Of a DNA stretch of 5,840 nt, positions 1-5,840 are shown one piece after another. The position numbers and the translations under genes are program-made. The stretch comes from Cohaesibacteraceae bacterium (lineage in GTDB: Bacteria > Pseudomonadota > Alphaproteobacteria > Rhizobiales > Cohaesibacteraceae), in the NCBI GenBank assembly GCA_016764535.1, contig JAESRR010000062.1, forward strand, positions 4,900 to 10,739. The letters run 5' to 3'. How positions within the stretch are numbered: the first letter of the stretch is position 1; the number at the start of each line of letters is the position of its first letter. Below the pieces are notes generated by a model. The model was given only the letters and a program-made list of their open reading frames with translations. It was not told the DNA's origin and did not search any database.

Positions 1-243
1 CGGGCAGCAGCTCGCCCGGCAGTTAATCCTGATTCCGTTGTTGTTCCCATTTCGAAACGCGCAACCATTCTGACTTTGACTGAAACGACATGTAAATGGC
101 CAATTGGCGACCCGGGAGATGCGGATTTCCATTTCTGTGGTCACAATTCAAAAACCGGCCTGCCCTATTGTGAGTACCATGCAAAAGTCGCTTACCAGCC
201 AGTGAGTGATCGTCGCAAGGTCAAGAAGGTGGCTATTGGCTAA
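1..243 (+). CDS. gcrA: GcrA cell-cycle regulator, C-terminal part (5' end outside window)
   Basis: The frame is open from base 1 and ends at TAA 241-243, giving 80 C-terminal residues; the N-terminal DNA-binding part lies to the left of the window. The fragment has a low-complexity Ala/Pro-rich linker (about residues 1-20), then a conserved block with TCKWPIGDPG (30-39), DFHFCG (42-47), GLPYC (53-57), YHAKVAYQP (59-67) and a basic tail. This block is characteristic of the GcrA family C-terminus. Known for the family: GcrA works with sigma-70 RNA polymerase holoenzyme and activates promoters that often carry GANTC sites methylated by CcrM; in Caulobacter its C-terminal domain contacts sigma-70. 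Cys31, Cys46, Cys57 and His60 could form a metal site, which is only inference. It is convergent with the phosphate operon and followed by its own terminator. The tail looks intact, with no frameshift. Confidence 0.93.
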   Translation, partial: RAAARPAVNPDSVVVPISKRATILTLTETTCKWPIGDPGDADFHFCGHNSKTGLPYCEYHAKVAYQPVSDRRKVKKVAIG

Positions 244-290
244 TCCTGTATTAGACCAAACCTGAATTTGTGATTTCAGAAAACACTACG

Positions 291-329
291 CAAAAGGATC
301 CCACTATGTGAGATCCTTTTGTCTTTTTT
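291..329 (+). terminator. Rho-independent terminator of gcrA
   Basis: There is a perfect 10-bp inverted repeat, CAAAAGGATC (291-300) and GATCCTTTTG (312-321), with an 11-nt spacer whose CAC/GTG (302-304/308-310) can extend the stem past one C/A mismatch. It is followed by TCTTTTTT (322-329), a good U tract on the plus strand. It lies 47 nt after the gcrA stop codon. On the minus strand the hairpin is followed by CGTAGTGTTTTC, a poor U tract, so I assign it mainly to gcrA, with at best a backup role for the opposing phoB transcript. Confidence 0.92.
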
Positions 330-490
330 GGAACGAGCGGTCGAATACTTGACCGACAGGTGCAAAACATTTCATCGAAACATTGTATTTGCTGCACAAA
401 ACAGCGGAGATGTTCGAACAGGTCATCTCGTCGGATGCCTGTTATGAAGGACAGGATTGTAATTTCCGACAAACCGGCTGTTGTGAATTA

Positions 491-519
491 CCAAAAAGTT
501 CATTCAAACGGTCAATGAA
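491..519 (-). terminator. Weak terminator-like hairpin after phoB
   Basis: Read on the minus strand, a 6-bp stem TTCATT (519-514) and AATGAA (504-499) with a 9-nt loop is followed by C and five U residues (497-493). It starts 12 nt after the phoB stop codon, the right place for the operon terminator. The stem is AT-rich with a single GC pair, so it would be a weak intrinsic terminator and might act with other factors. It may also be chance. Confidence 0.35.
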
Positions 520-531
520 TTATGATGAATA

Positions 532-1233
532 TCAGTTGGTTTTACCAAATTTATCATCAAATGCGTAACCCGCACCGCGAACTGTTCTGATCGGATCAAC
601 AGCTTTACCGCGGTTCATGGCGCGGCGCAGTCGGCCGACATGAACATCAACAGTCCGTTCATCGACATAGACATCCTGCCCCCAGACCGCATTAAGCAAT
701 TGCTCCCGGGAATACACCCGCCCGGGGCTATGCATCAAATATTCCAGCAAACGGAATTCCTTTGGCCCCAAATGAATCTCACGTTCAGCTCTACTCACCC
801 GGTGGGTTTCACGATCAAGCTCAATATCACCGGCTTTCAGATTTTTGCTCACCAGTTCAGGGTTAACCCTGCGCAACATCGCGTTAATTCGCGCCATTAA
901 TTCGGGAACAGAAAACGGTTTGACCACATAATCATCCGCGCCTGTCGACAATCCCCGGATTCGCTCTGATTCCTCGCCTCTCGCCGTCAACATAATGATC
1001 GGCAATTGTTTTGTTTGCTTGCGGGCGCGCAGCCGGCGACACAATTCAATCCCGGAAAGTCCGGGTAGCATCCAATCAAGGATCAACAAATCCGGAACCG
1101 ATTCGTGTAAGGCCGTTTCTGCTTCGTCTCCCTGGACGATGAGCTGGACTTCATAGCCTTCGGCTTCAAGATTGTACCGGAGCAAAGTCCCCAGTGCCTC
1201 TTCGTCTTCGACAATCAGAATTTTTGGTATCAT
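532..1233 (-). CDS. phoB: PhoB, phosphate regulon response regulator (OmpR/PhoB family)
   Basis: Transcription factor that, when phosphorylated by the sensor kinase PhoR, binds PHO boxes and activates phosphate-starvation genes, normally including pst. The 233 residues match the usual size (E. coli about 229). The receiver domain (about 1-122) has the acidic pair E9/D10, phospho-acceptor D53 in ILDWMLPG, T83 in MLTARGEE and K105 in VVKPF. The winged-helix DNA-binding domain (about 130-228) carries GPKEFRLLEYL, YSREQLLNAVWG, the recognition-helix stretch RTVDVHVGRLRRAM (about 193-206) and TVRGAGYAF. All key residues are present. I chose ATG 1233 because GGAAGGG lies 7 nt upstream and the protein then starts MIPKILIVEDE, as family members do; a GTG at 1260 in the same frame would add nine residues without a suitable binding site. 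It is the last gene of the operon, 66 nt after phoU. Confidence 0.96.
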   Translation of the reverse strand: MIPKILIVEDEEALGTLLRYNLEAEGYEVQLIVQGDEAETALHESVPDLLILDWMLPGLSGIELCRRLRARKQTKQLPIIMLTARGEESERIRGLSTGADDYVVKPFSVPELMARINAMLRRVNPELVSKNLKAGDIELDRETHRVSRAEREIHLGPKEFRLLEYLMHSPGRVYSREQLLNAVWGQDVYVDERTVDVHVGRLRRAMNRGKAVDPIRTVRGAGYAFDDKFGKTN

Positions 1234-1253
1234 TTTGAAACCCTTCCGAACAT
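1230..1253 (-). other. Candidate 7-codon mini-ORF overlapping the phoB start (ATGA)
   Basis: On the minus strand, ATG 1253-1251 opens a frame encoding MFGRVSK, and its TGA (1232-1230) overlaps the phoB ATG (1233-1231) as ATGA. Upstream, GGGAGGTG at 1265-1258 is an excellent match to the 16S rRNA 3' end, with 6 nt between GGAGG and this ATG. That strong site does not fit phoB itself: it is 24 nt away and abuts or overlaps the in-frame GTG. Translation of the mini-ORF could bring ribosomes to the phoB start by coupling. Expression is not shown by sequence alone and the arrangement could be accidental. Confidence 0.35.
1241..1247 (-). promoter_or_regulatory. Ribosome binding site deciding the phoB start
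   Basis: GGAAGGG on the minus strand ends 7 nt before ATG 1233. It supports this start over the in-frame GTG at 1260, which has a purine-rich run directly abutting it rather than at working distance. The site lies inside the candidate mini-ORF at 1230-1253. Confidence 0.75.
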
Positions 1254-1299
1254 CCAGCACCTCCCGTCACTGAATATCAGTACCCATTAAGCTGGAATT

Positions 1300-2037
1300 C
1301 TAGTTATTATCCGAAAGAGGCCGTTCAATCAGAACGCCGTCACTGTCATGTGTCTCACTTGTACGCCGGGTTTCCCGCACCATTTGATCTCCGGTGACAA
1401 AATAATGGATGGTCTCGGCAACATTGGTGACATGATCGCCGATCCGCTCAATATTTTTGGCGCAAAACAACAGATGTGTACAATAAGTGATATTACGTGG
1501 ATCTTTCATCATATACTCTAAAAGATCGCGGAATAACGCCATATACAAATTGTCGATTTCATCGTCACGGTCCCTGATCTGAACAGCCATTTCTGCGTCG
1601 GCATTTGCATAGGCGTCGAGGATGGCTTTCATCTGCTCGAGAGCCAGTTTGGCAACAGTTTCAAGGCCGTGTACCAGTTCCTTTGGCTGAACCTGTCCTT
1701 CAAGACGAATAACGCGTTTGGCAATATTTTTGCCAAGGTCACCTATTCGTTCCAGATCACCGGAAATCCGCAGGGCTGCAATAATTTCGCGTAAATCACC
1801 TGCCATCGGCTGCCGACGCGCGATGGTCAATACTGCTTTTTCTTCAATTTCCTGTTGAATGATATTGATAGTGATATCCTGTTTGATGACTCTTTTAGCC
1901 ATCTGAACATCAGACCTCAGCAAACTGGTAATGGATTGATCGACAAGCTGTTCTGCTAGGCCACCCATTTCAGCAATTTTGCCAGCCAAATCCTTTAGAT
2001 CATTATCAAATGCACTTACAATATGATGGTCCGACAA
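1300..2037 (-). CDS. phoU: PhoU, phosphate signalling regulator
   Basis: Peripheral cytoplasmic protein that represses Pho signalling when phosphate is plentiful, by linking the Pst transporter to PhoR. The 245 residues have the family's two repeated three-helix bundles. The metal-binding repeat motifs are both present: DLERIGDLGKNIAKR (94-108) and NIERIGDHVTNVAE (195-208). Other family blocks are IAEMGGLAEQ (21-30), RRQPMAGDLREI (74-85) and MMKDPRNI (176-183). The C-terminal tail after about residue 217 is polar and poorly conserved in type. The start is TTG 2037: the resulting N-terminus (SDHHIVSAFDNDL) looks like other alphaproteobacterial PhoU, and AAGGAG lies 7 nt upstream. It sits 38 nt after pstB, and the spacer holds only the binding site. 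Confidence 0.95.
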   Translation of the reverse strand: MSDHHIVSAFDNDLKDLAGKIAEMGGLAEQLVDQSITSLLRSDVQMAKRVIKQDITINIIQQEIEEKAVLTIARRQPMAGDLREIIAALRISGDLERIGDLGKNIAKRVIRLEGQVQPKELVHGLETVAKLALEQMKAILDAYANADAEMAVQIRDRDDEIDNLYMALFRDLLEYMMKDPRNITYCTHLLFCAKNIERIGDHVTNVAETIHYFVTGDQMVRETRRTSETHDSDGVLIERPLSDNN

Positions 2038-2043
2038 TTGCTG

Positions 2044-2050
2044 TCTCCTT
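2044..2050 (-). promoter_or_regulatory. Strong ribosome binding site for the TTG start of phoU
   Basis: AAGGAGA on the minus strand places AAGGAG 7 nt before TTG 2037. No ATG or GTG lies at a better position, so this site is the main support for a TTG start. The rare initiation codon paired with a near-ideal site would moderate PhoU output, which is inference. Confidence 0.8.
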
Positions 2051-2075
2051 CAGGTAAATCTCTATCCGGTTCCAG

Positions 2076-2894
2076 CTAGCCAAAACGACCGGTGATGTAA
2101 TCCATGGTACGTTTGTCATTTGGATGCGTAAAAATCTGGTCGGTAGTTCCTTCCTCGACCAGAATACCCAGGTGGAAAAACGCAGTTCTTTGTGAAACCC
2201 TTGCAGCCTGCTGCATGGAATGGGTCACAATAACAATAGTATAATTCTCGCGCAGTTCATCAATCAGCTCTTCTACCCGGGCAGTGGCAATTGGATCAAG
2301 TGCAGAGCAGGGCTCATCCATCAGTATAACTTCCGGGCTAACAGCAATCGCACGCGCAATACATAAACGTTGTTGTTGCCCGCCCGACAAGCCAGTTCCA
2401 GGCTCATCGAGCCGGTCTTTGACCTCTTCAAACAGACCTGCTTTTTGCAGACTGTTGACGACAATTTCTTCAATCTCGATCTTGTTTTGGCCGATGCCAT
2501 GAATGCGTGGGCCATAGGCCACATTTTCAAATATCGATTTTGGAAACGGATTTGGTTTCTGAAAAACCATGCCAACACGGGCGCGTAATTCGACCACATC
2601 CACCTTCGGGTCGTAAATATCCTGACCGTCCAGCGTGATATCACCTGCCACACGGCAAATATCAATTGTGTCGTTCATTCGATTAAGCGTTCGCAGAAAC
2701 GTCGATTTTCCGCAGCCGGATGGGCCGATGAGCGCAGTTACCTGCTTTTCCGGCACCTCAAGGTTTACGTCAAACAACGCCTGTTTATCACCATAGTGAA
2801 CACAAACATCCACACCGCGCATTTTGATGGGCACTGCAGGTTCGGTATCTTTATCCATGGAGCTGTTTACTGCATTTTGCGTGGATTGGGACAT
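2076..2894 (-). CDS. pstB: PstB, phosphate ABC transporter ATP-binding protein
   Basis: Cytoplasmic ATPase that powers phosphate import through PstC-PstA. Counting from ATG 2894 (272 residues), it has a polar N-terminal extension of about 22 residues, then all ABC motifs: Walker [10 protein letters not shown] (57-65), Q-loop Gln112 in VFQKPNPFP, signature LSGGQQQR (169-176), Walker B VILMDEP (189-195), D-loop SALD (197-200) and H-loop His225. The VFQKPNPFP and DEPCSALDP stretches and the C-terminal [15 protein letters not shown] are typical of PstB rather than other ABC ATPases. The start is uncertain: TTG 2903 is in frame, three codons earlier, and lies only 4 nt from a GGAG, while ATG 2894 is 13 nt from it. 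I favour ATG for its codon but cannot exclude TTG. The gene begins about 21 nt after the pstA stop codon. Confidence 0.97.
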   Translation of the reverse strand: MSQSTQNAVNSSMDKDTEPAVPIKMRGVDVCVHYGDKQALFDVNLEVPEKQVTALIGPSGCGKSTFLRTLNRMNDTIDICRVAGDITLDGQDIYDPKVDVVELRARVGMVFQKPNPFPKSIFENVAYGPRIHGIGQNKIEIEEIVVNSLQKAGLFEEVKDRLDEPGTGLSGGQQQRLCIARAIAVSPEVILMDEPCSALDPIATARVEELIDELRENYTIVIVTHSMQQAARVSQRTAFFHLGILVEEGTTDQIFTHPNDKRTMDYITGRFG

Positions 2895-2907
2895 ATCGAT
2901 CAATCAA

Positions 2908-2913
2908 CTCCAG
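2908..2913 (-). promoter_or_regulatory. Ribosome binding site of pstB, just after the pstA stop
   Basis: CTGGAG on the minus strand lies 2 nt after the pstA TAA (2918-2916). Its GGAG core is 4 nt from TTG 2903 and 13 nt from ATG 2894, so neither start has ideal spacing. Confidence 0.5.
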
Positions 2914-2915
2914 AC

Positions 2916-4244
2916 TTACCAGCGCCGCTCGAAGCGGCGACGAAGAATTACGGCAGACATATTCATAATAACGAGAAATGCCAACAATACGATGATTGCA
3001 GCAGATGTTCTTTCAACAAAAGCCCGTTCAGCTGCACCGGACCACATATAAATTTGCACAGGTAGCGCAGTCGCAGGTTCCATCGGTGACAGGGGTATTT
3101 CTTTTACAAAAGCAACCATACCAATCATCAACAGCGGGGCCGTTTCACCCAGTGCTTTGGCAAGGCCAATAATTGTGCCTGTCAGAATGCCAGGTGTTGC
3201 AAGCGGCAATACGTGATGGAAAATTGATTGGGTTTTTGAAGCACCCACTGCGAGTGCGGCCTGACGTATGCTCTGCGGGACTGCCTTTAACGCTGATCGC
3301 GTCGCAATAATGATTGTCGGCAATGTCATCAGCGTCAAAACCAGACCACCGACAATGGAGGCTGACCGGGGTAGCCCTGCAAAATTGATAAATACTGCAA
3401 GACCAAGCAAGCCAAACACGATCGAGGGAACTGCCGCCAGATTGTTGATATTGACTTCAATGATATCAGTCCAGCGATTGGTGGGTGCAAACTCTTCCAG
3501 ATAAATCGACGCCGCCACACCAATGGGAAGCGCCAGTGCAAGTACAATCAACATCATGTAAAGAGAACCGACTGCCGCCGCACCAATACCCGAGGATTCA
3601 GGCCTTGATGACGCTCCGAATGTGAACAGGCCGGTGTTGAACTGCTTCTCCAGAGTGCCTTCTTCCCGCATCATATCTAGCCAGGCAACCTGTTTATCCT
3701 TGATCTGCCGCCGGGCTTCAGGCGTATCCCTGCTGATCTGACCCTTGATGAAGCTATCGGCATTTCCCGAAGCAAGCAGCCAGACAGTTACGCTTTGTCC
3801 AATCAATCCATGATCATTCAGAACCATGTCGCGCAATTGAACTCCGGCCTCGCCCGATATTATCTTTTTGGCGAGAGACCGGTCTTTCTTGCTGTCCCTG
3901 CCTTTAAGCGGAATATCAAATTTTTGATAAAGCGCTCTGTTGACCAATTTTGAGTAACGGATTGCCTTACCAAGATCCTTGATCTTGCGTGTGCCTTTTT
4001 TGTCGATTACTTTTTCGTCCAGCAACACGGTGAGCTGAATGCTGGTTTGTTGAAACGCTGTGTATCCCTTTGAAAATATGGAGATAAACAACAGCGCCAA
4101 AAACAAAATACCAACAAGTACTGCAAAGGCACCAAACGTTTTAAAACGTCGTTCCGACGCATAGCGTTTTTTAAGACGTGCCGCGCGTGCGGGATCCTGA
4201 CCGGTAATGATATTTTGAGTGGTTATATTTTCCGAAGCTGACAT
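2916..4244 (-). CDS. pstA: PstA, phosphate ABC transporter permease with long N-terminal region
   Basis: One half of the inner-membrane phosphate channel, partner of PstC and PstB. The 442 residues are far longer than E. coli PstA (about 296). The extra length is N-terminal: a basic cytoplasmic tail (about 1-36), a first membrane segment (38-57), then about 160 polar residues (58-220) predicted to face the periplasm, rich in Lys and Asp. A domain of unknown function called DUF3333 is known at this place in alphaproteobacterial PstA, so the form is not unique. The core has five further membrane segments (about 222-249, 268-287, 296-316, 350-378, 413-434). The cytoplasmic EAA-type loop, QAALAVGASKTQSIFHHVLP (328-347), contacts the ATPase, and LGETAPLLMIG (365-375) is typical of PstA. 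ATG 4244 overlaps the pstC stop codon by one base (TGATG), and GGGAG at 4260-4256 lies 11 nt upstream. Confidence 0.96.
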   Translation of the reverse strand: MSASENITTQNIITGQDPARAARLKKRYASERRFKTFGAFAVLVGILFLALLFISIFSKGYTAFQQTSIQLTVLLDEKVIDKKGTRKIKDLGKAIRYSKLVNRALYQKFDIPLKGRDSKKDRSLAKKIISGEAGVQLRDMVLNDHGLIGQSVTVWLLASGNADSFIKGQISRDTPEARRQIKDKQVAWLDMMREEGTLEKQFNTGLFTFGASSRPESSGIGAAAVGSLYMMLIVLALALPIGVAASIYLEEFAPTNRWTDIIEVNINNLAAVPSIVFGLLGLAVFINFAGLPRSASIVGGLVLTLMTLPTIIIATRSALKAVPQSIRQAALAVGASKTQSIFHHVLPLATPGILTGTIIGLAKALGETAPLLMIGMVAFVKEIPLSPMEPATALPVQIYMWSGAAERAFVERTSAAIIVLLAFLVIMNMSAVILRRRFERRW

Positions 4245-4260
4245 CAGTCGTATTGCTCCC
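4242..4260 (-). promoter_or_regulatory. pstC/pstA TGATG junction with ribosome binding site
   Basis: The pstC stop TGA (4246-4244) and pstA ATG (4244-4242) share one base. GGGAG (4260-4256) lies within the pstC coding end, 11 nt from the ATG. This is a classic layout for translational coupling, which would help keep the two channel subunits in equal amounts (inference). Confidence 0.7.
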
Positions 4261-5785
4261 GATATTTGCGCACAATGTGCAGGGCGAAGACATTAAGGCA
4301 GAGCGTAATCGTGAAAAGCGTAATGCCCAGGGCAAATGCGACAAGCGTCTGGGGCGAGTTGAACTCAAGATCACCGGTAAGCTGACTGACGATCTTAACC
4401 GTCACCGTCGTCACAGCTTCAAACGGATTGGCCGTCAAATTGGCTGCAATACCCGCAGCTATCACCACAATCATCGTTTCACCAATCGCCCGTGACGCGG
4501 CAAGCAAAACCGAACCGACAATTCCTGGCAACGCTGCTGGAAGAACCACGCGCCGAATGGTTTCTGAATGCGTTGCACCAAGGGCCAGTGACCCTTCGCG
4601 CAATGACTGCGGCACTGCCATGATAATGTCATCCGACAATGAAGAGATGAAGGGAATGATCATGATGCCCATGACAAATCCGGCGGTCAAAACTGAATTT
4701 GCGAGAATATCCAAACCAATTAACGCGCCCGCATCCCGAAAAAACGGCCCAACGGTTACAAGAGCAAAGAACCCGTAAACGATCGTCGGGATACCTGCCA
4801 GAACTTCCAGCAATGGTTTTGCAATGGCCCGAACAGGTCGATTGGCATATTCAGCCATGTATATAGCTGACATCAGACCAATTGGAACTGCGACAACAAG
4901 AGCAATCAGCGAGATATAAAAAGTACCCCAAAGCAGAGGCAACAAACCGAACTGCCCGCCATCTGAATCGACCTGACGGCCAACAGACTGGAACCGCGGG
5001 TCCCAGACAGTACCGAAGAAAAAATCAAAAGCATCCACAAGACCAAAGAAACGAATGGCCTCAAACAGCATAGACAGAACAATTCCAACCGTGGTCAATA
5101 CAGCTATTGTTGATGCCAGTAACAGCCCCAGACGAATATACCGTTCCACGTTGTTCCGCGCCCGCATATCGGGGTGAATGCGGGACAGCGACCAGGCAAG
5201 TGACAGGGTAACGATTACGATCGCGATAATCAGAATGATCAAATCACCCGTTTCACGCAGATCGGTCATATATTGGGCGGTTTCAATAACCGGTTGACTG
5301 ATGTCAGAACCAAGAGCAAATCCGTATCGCGCTAGTATCGGCCGGATATTTTTTGTTCCATTCCGAACACCAGTTAGCTCACCTTCCGTCAATAACGGCA
5401 AACCGGTGGCAACGGAATTGATTACACCCAGCATCAATGCTTTACGAGAATCATCATTTTCAAAGAGTTCAAGATCTTCACAAACAGAACCGACAACCTG
5501 ATGTTTACCGTTCCCGGTTTCCACTGCACAGGCATGTGAGTAACTGGTCTGTAAAATGTTTCCCGCAAAATTATTGTTGATCAATGGCTGTATGATAAAT
5601 GCGATTGAAATGAATAGCATGGCAGGAACAGCCACCCAGATTGCAACATAGGATGCATAATATCCAGGGCGGGAATTTAACTTCCCCGAAGCGCCGTCAA
5701 CAGCACCAACTGCGCGGGTGCGCCCATAGATGGAGCCCCCAAAAGCAACAATCAGGATCGTTATCATCAGCCAGAACGGGCTCAT
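4244..5785 (-). CDS. pstC: PstC, phosphate ABC transporter permease (extended form)
   Basis: The second channel subunit of the phosphate importer. At 513 residues it is much longer than E. coli PstC (about 319). Two membrane segments (about 4-20, 46-66) are followed by a soluble region (about 69-180), two more segments (181-199, 218-241) and a second outward region (242-280). The core transport domain has five segments (about 281-306, 327-346, 360-380, 419-446, 480-503). Positively charged loops at 21-45 and 200-217 support an outside N-terminus and a periplasmic 69-180 region. The EAA-type loop, REGSLALGATHSETIRRVVLP (396-416), and the SRAIGETMIV block (431-440) are diagnostic. An N-terminal family, DUF3708, is known for long PstC proteins and probably covers the first region. 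Cys86 and Cys102 lie in the periplasmic region. ATG 5785 has AAGGA 9 nt upstream. The frame stays open to the window edge, so a longer start cannot be excluded. Confidence 0.95.
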   Translation of the reverse strand: MSPFWLMITILIVAFGGSIYGRTRAVGAVDGASGKLNSRPGYYASYVAIWVAVPAMLFISIAFIIQPLINNNFAGNILQTSYSHACAVETGNGKHQVVGSVCEDLELFENDDSRKALMLGVINSVATGLPLLTEGELTGVRNGTKNIRPILARYGFALGSDISQPVIETAQYMTDLRETGDLIILIIAIVIVTLSLAWSLSRIHPDMRARNNVERYIRLGLLLASTIAVLTTVGIVLSMLFEAIRFFGLVDAFDFFFGTVWDPRFQSVGRQVDSDGGQFGLLPLLWGTFYISLIALVVAVPIGLMSAIYMAEYANRPVRAIAKPLLEVLAGIPTIVYGFFALVTVGPFFRDAGALIGLDILANSVLTAGFVMGIMIIPFISSLSDDIIMAVPQSLREGSLALGATHSETIRRVVLPAALPGIVGSVLLAASRAIGETMIVVIAAGIAANLTANPFEAVTTVTVKIVSQLTGDLEFNSPQTLVAFALGITLFTITLCLNVFALHIVRKYREQYD

Positions 5786-5805
5786 ATCAATCTGTCCTTG
5801 TTCAT
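5782..5805 (-). other. Candidate 7-codon mini-ORF overlapping the pstC start (ATGA)
   Basis: On the minus strand, ATG 5805-5803 opens a frame encoding MNKDRLI, whose TGA (5784-5782) overlaps the pstC ATG (5785-5783) as ATGA. AGGTGA at 5819-5814 lies 8 nt upstream and is a reasonable Shine-Dalgarno sequence. The geometry is the same as at phoB: seven codons, ATGA overlap and the downstream gene's own binding site within the mini-ORF. The peptides are unrelated in sequence, so any role would lie in translating it, not in the product. It may be chance. Confidence 0.3.
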
Positions 5806-5840
5806 TACAACTCTCACCTAACGCAAATTCGGCACCTGGT
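5786..5840 (-). other. Upstream end of the operon, cut by the window
   Basis: Only 55 bp upstream of pstC are visible. No PHO-box-like repeat and no convincing -35/-10 pair is seen, so the promoter is probably further right or the operon continues into an upstream gene. Two minus-strand frames that enter from the edge stop here (TAG at 5820-5818, TGA at 5816-5814). Either could be the end of an upstream gene such as phoR, which often precedes pstC in alphaproteobacteria, but six to eight residues are too few to identify. Confidence 0.4.
5795..5799 (-). promoter_or_regulatory. Ribosome binding site of pstC
   Basis: AAGGA on the minus strand lies 9 nt before ATG 5785. It supports this start even though the frame continues open upstream to the window edge. 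The site is inside the candidate mini-ORF at 5782-5805. Confidence 0.65.

Larger units (their letters stand above)
244..531. other. Convergent intergenic region between gcrA and phoB
   Basis: This 288-bp stretch separates two genes that point at each other, so no promoter is expected. It holds the strong plus-strand terminator near its left end and a weak minus-strand hairpin near its right end. Short open frames cross it on both strands (minus 251-472, plus 383-568), but one runs through the terminator stem and the other into the antisense of phoB, and neither has a recognisable product. Between about 356 and 490 I see nothing I can name. Confidence 0.7.

Noticed and set aside
338..355. Inverted repeat CGGTC...GACCG with 8-nt spacer
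   Set aside because: A 5-bp stem without a U tract on either strand; too short to call a terminator or operator.
251..472. Minus-strand open frame of 73 codons after phoB
   Set aside because: It runs through the gcrA terminator stem, has no recognisable motif and is probably spurious.
383..568. Plus-strand open frame of 61 codons
   Set aside because: Its 3' part is antisense to the phoB end and it resembles no family known to me.
958..1104. Three GATTC (GANTC-type) sites in 147 bp, possible CcrM/GcrA targets
   Set aside because: They lie inside the phoB coding region, not at a promoter, and short sites like this are common by chance.
1269..1281. Small hairpin ACTGA-ATA-TCAGT in the phoU-phoB spacer
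   Set aside because: A 5-bp stem with a 3-nt loop and no U tract; not a convincing terminator or regulatory element by itself.
1343..1360. CTGTCAT followed after 4 nt by CTCACTT, like a PHO box
   Set aside because: The second half matches only 4 of 7 positions, it lies within the 3' coding end of phoU, and it points away from any gene start.
2321..2665. Minus-strand open frame of 114 codons inside pstB
   Set aside because: It is a shifted-frame shadow of the intact pstB gene, which carries all ABC motifs in its own frame.

Overview
The window comes from an alphaproteobacterium. The main reason is the partial gene at the left edge, which encodes the C-terminal part of GcrA, a cell-cycle transcription regulator known essentially only from Alphaproteobacteria. 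The PstA and PstC proteins, with large non-core extensions, and the gene order pstC-pstA-pstB-phoU-phoB also fit that class. Base composition looks moderate by eye, so this is not one of the very GC-rich members. I cannot name a genus.

Layout: positions 1-243 (+) hold the 3' end of gcrA, followed by a strong intrinsic terminator at 291-329. The rest of the window is one block of five genes on the minus strand that converges on gcrA. Read in transcription order from the right these are pstC (5785-4244), pstA (4244-2916), pstB (2894-2076), phoU (2037-1300) and phoB (1233-532). Gaps are short (a 1-nt overlap, then about 21, 38 and 66 nt) and I see no terminator between genes, so a single operon is the simplest reading. 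A weak terminator-like hairpin lies after phoB at 491-519. The window ends 55 bp upstream of pstC, so the operon promoter and any upstream gene are outside or only grazed.

How the genes work together: PstC and PstA form the inner-membrane channel and PstB is the ATPase of the high-affinity phosphate importer. PhoU links transporter state to the PhoR kinase, and PhoB is the response regulator that activates phosphate-starvation genes. The periplasmic binding protein PstS and the kinase PhoR are required partners but are not in this window. With phoB as last gene of the operon it probably helps control, autoregulation is expected, although no PHO box is visible here.

No new biological system is evident; this is a well-known operon with intact genes. 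The most distinctive detail is that phoB and pstC are each preceded by a possible 7-codon mini-ORF with its own Shine-Dalgarno-like sequence and a TGA that overlaps the next ATG (ATGA). This would fit translational coupling but may be chance. PhoU appears to start at TTG with a very good ribosome binding site, and the pstB start is ambiguous.
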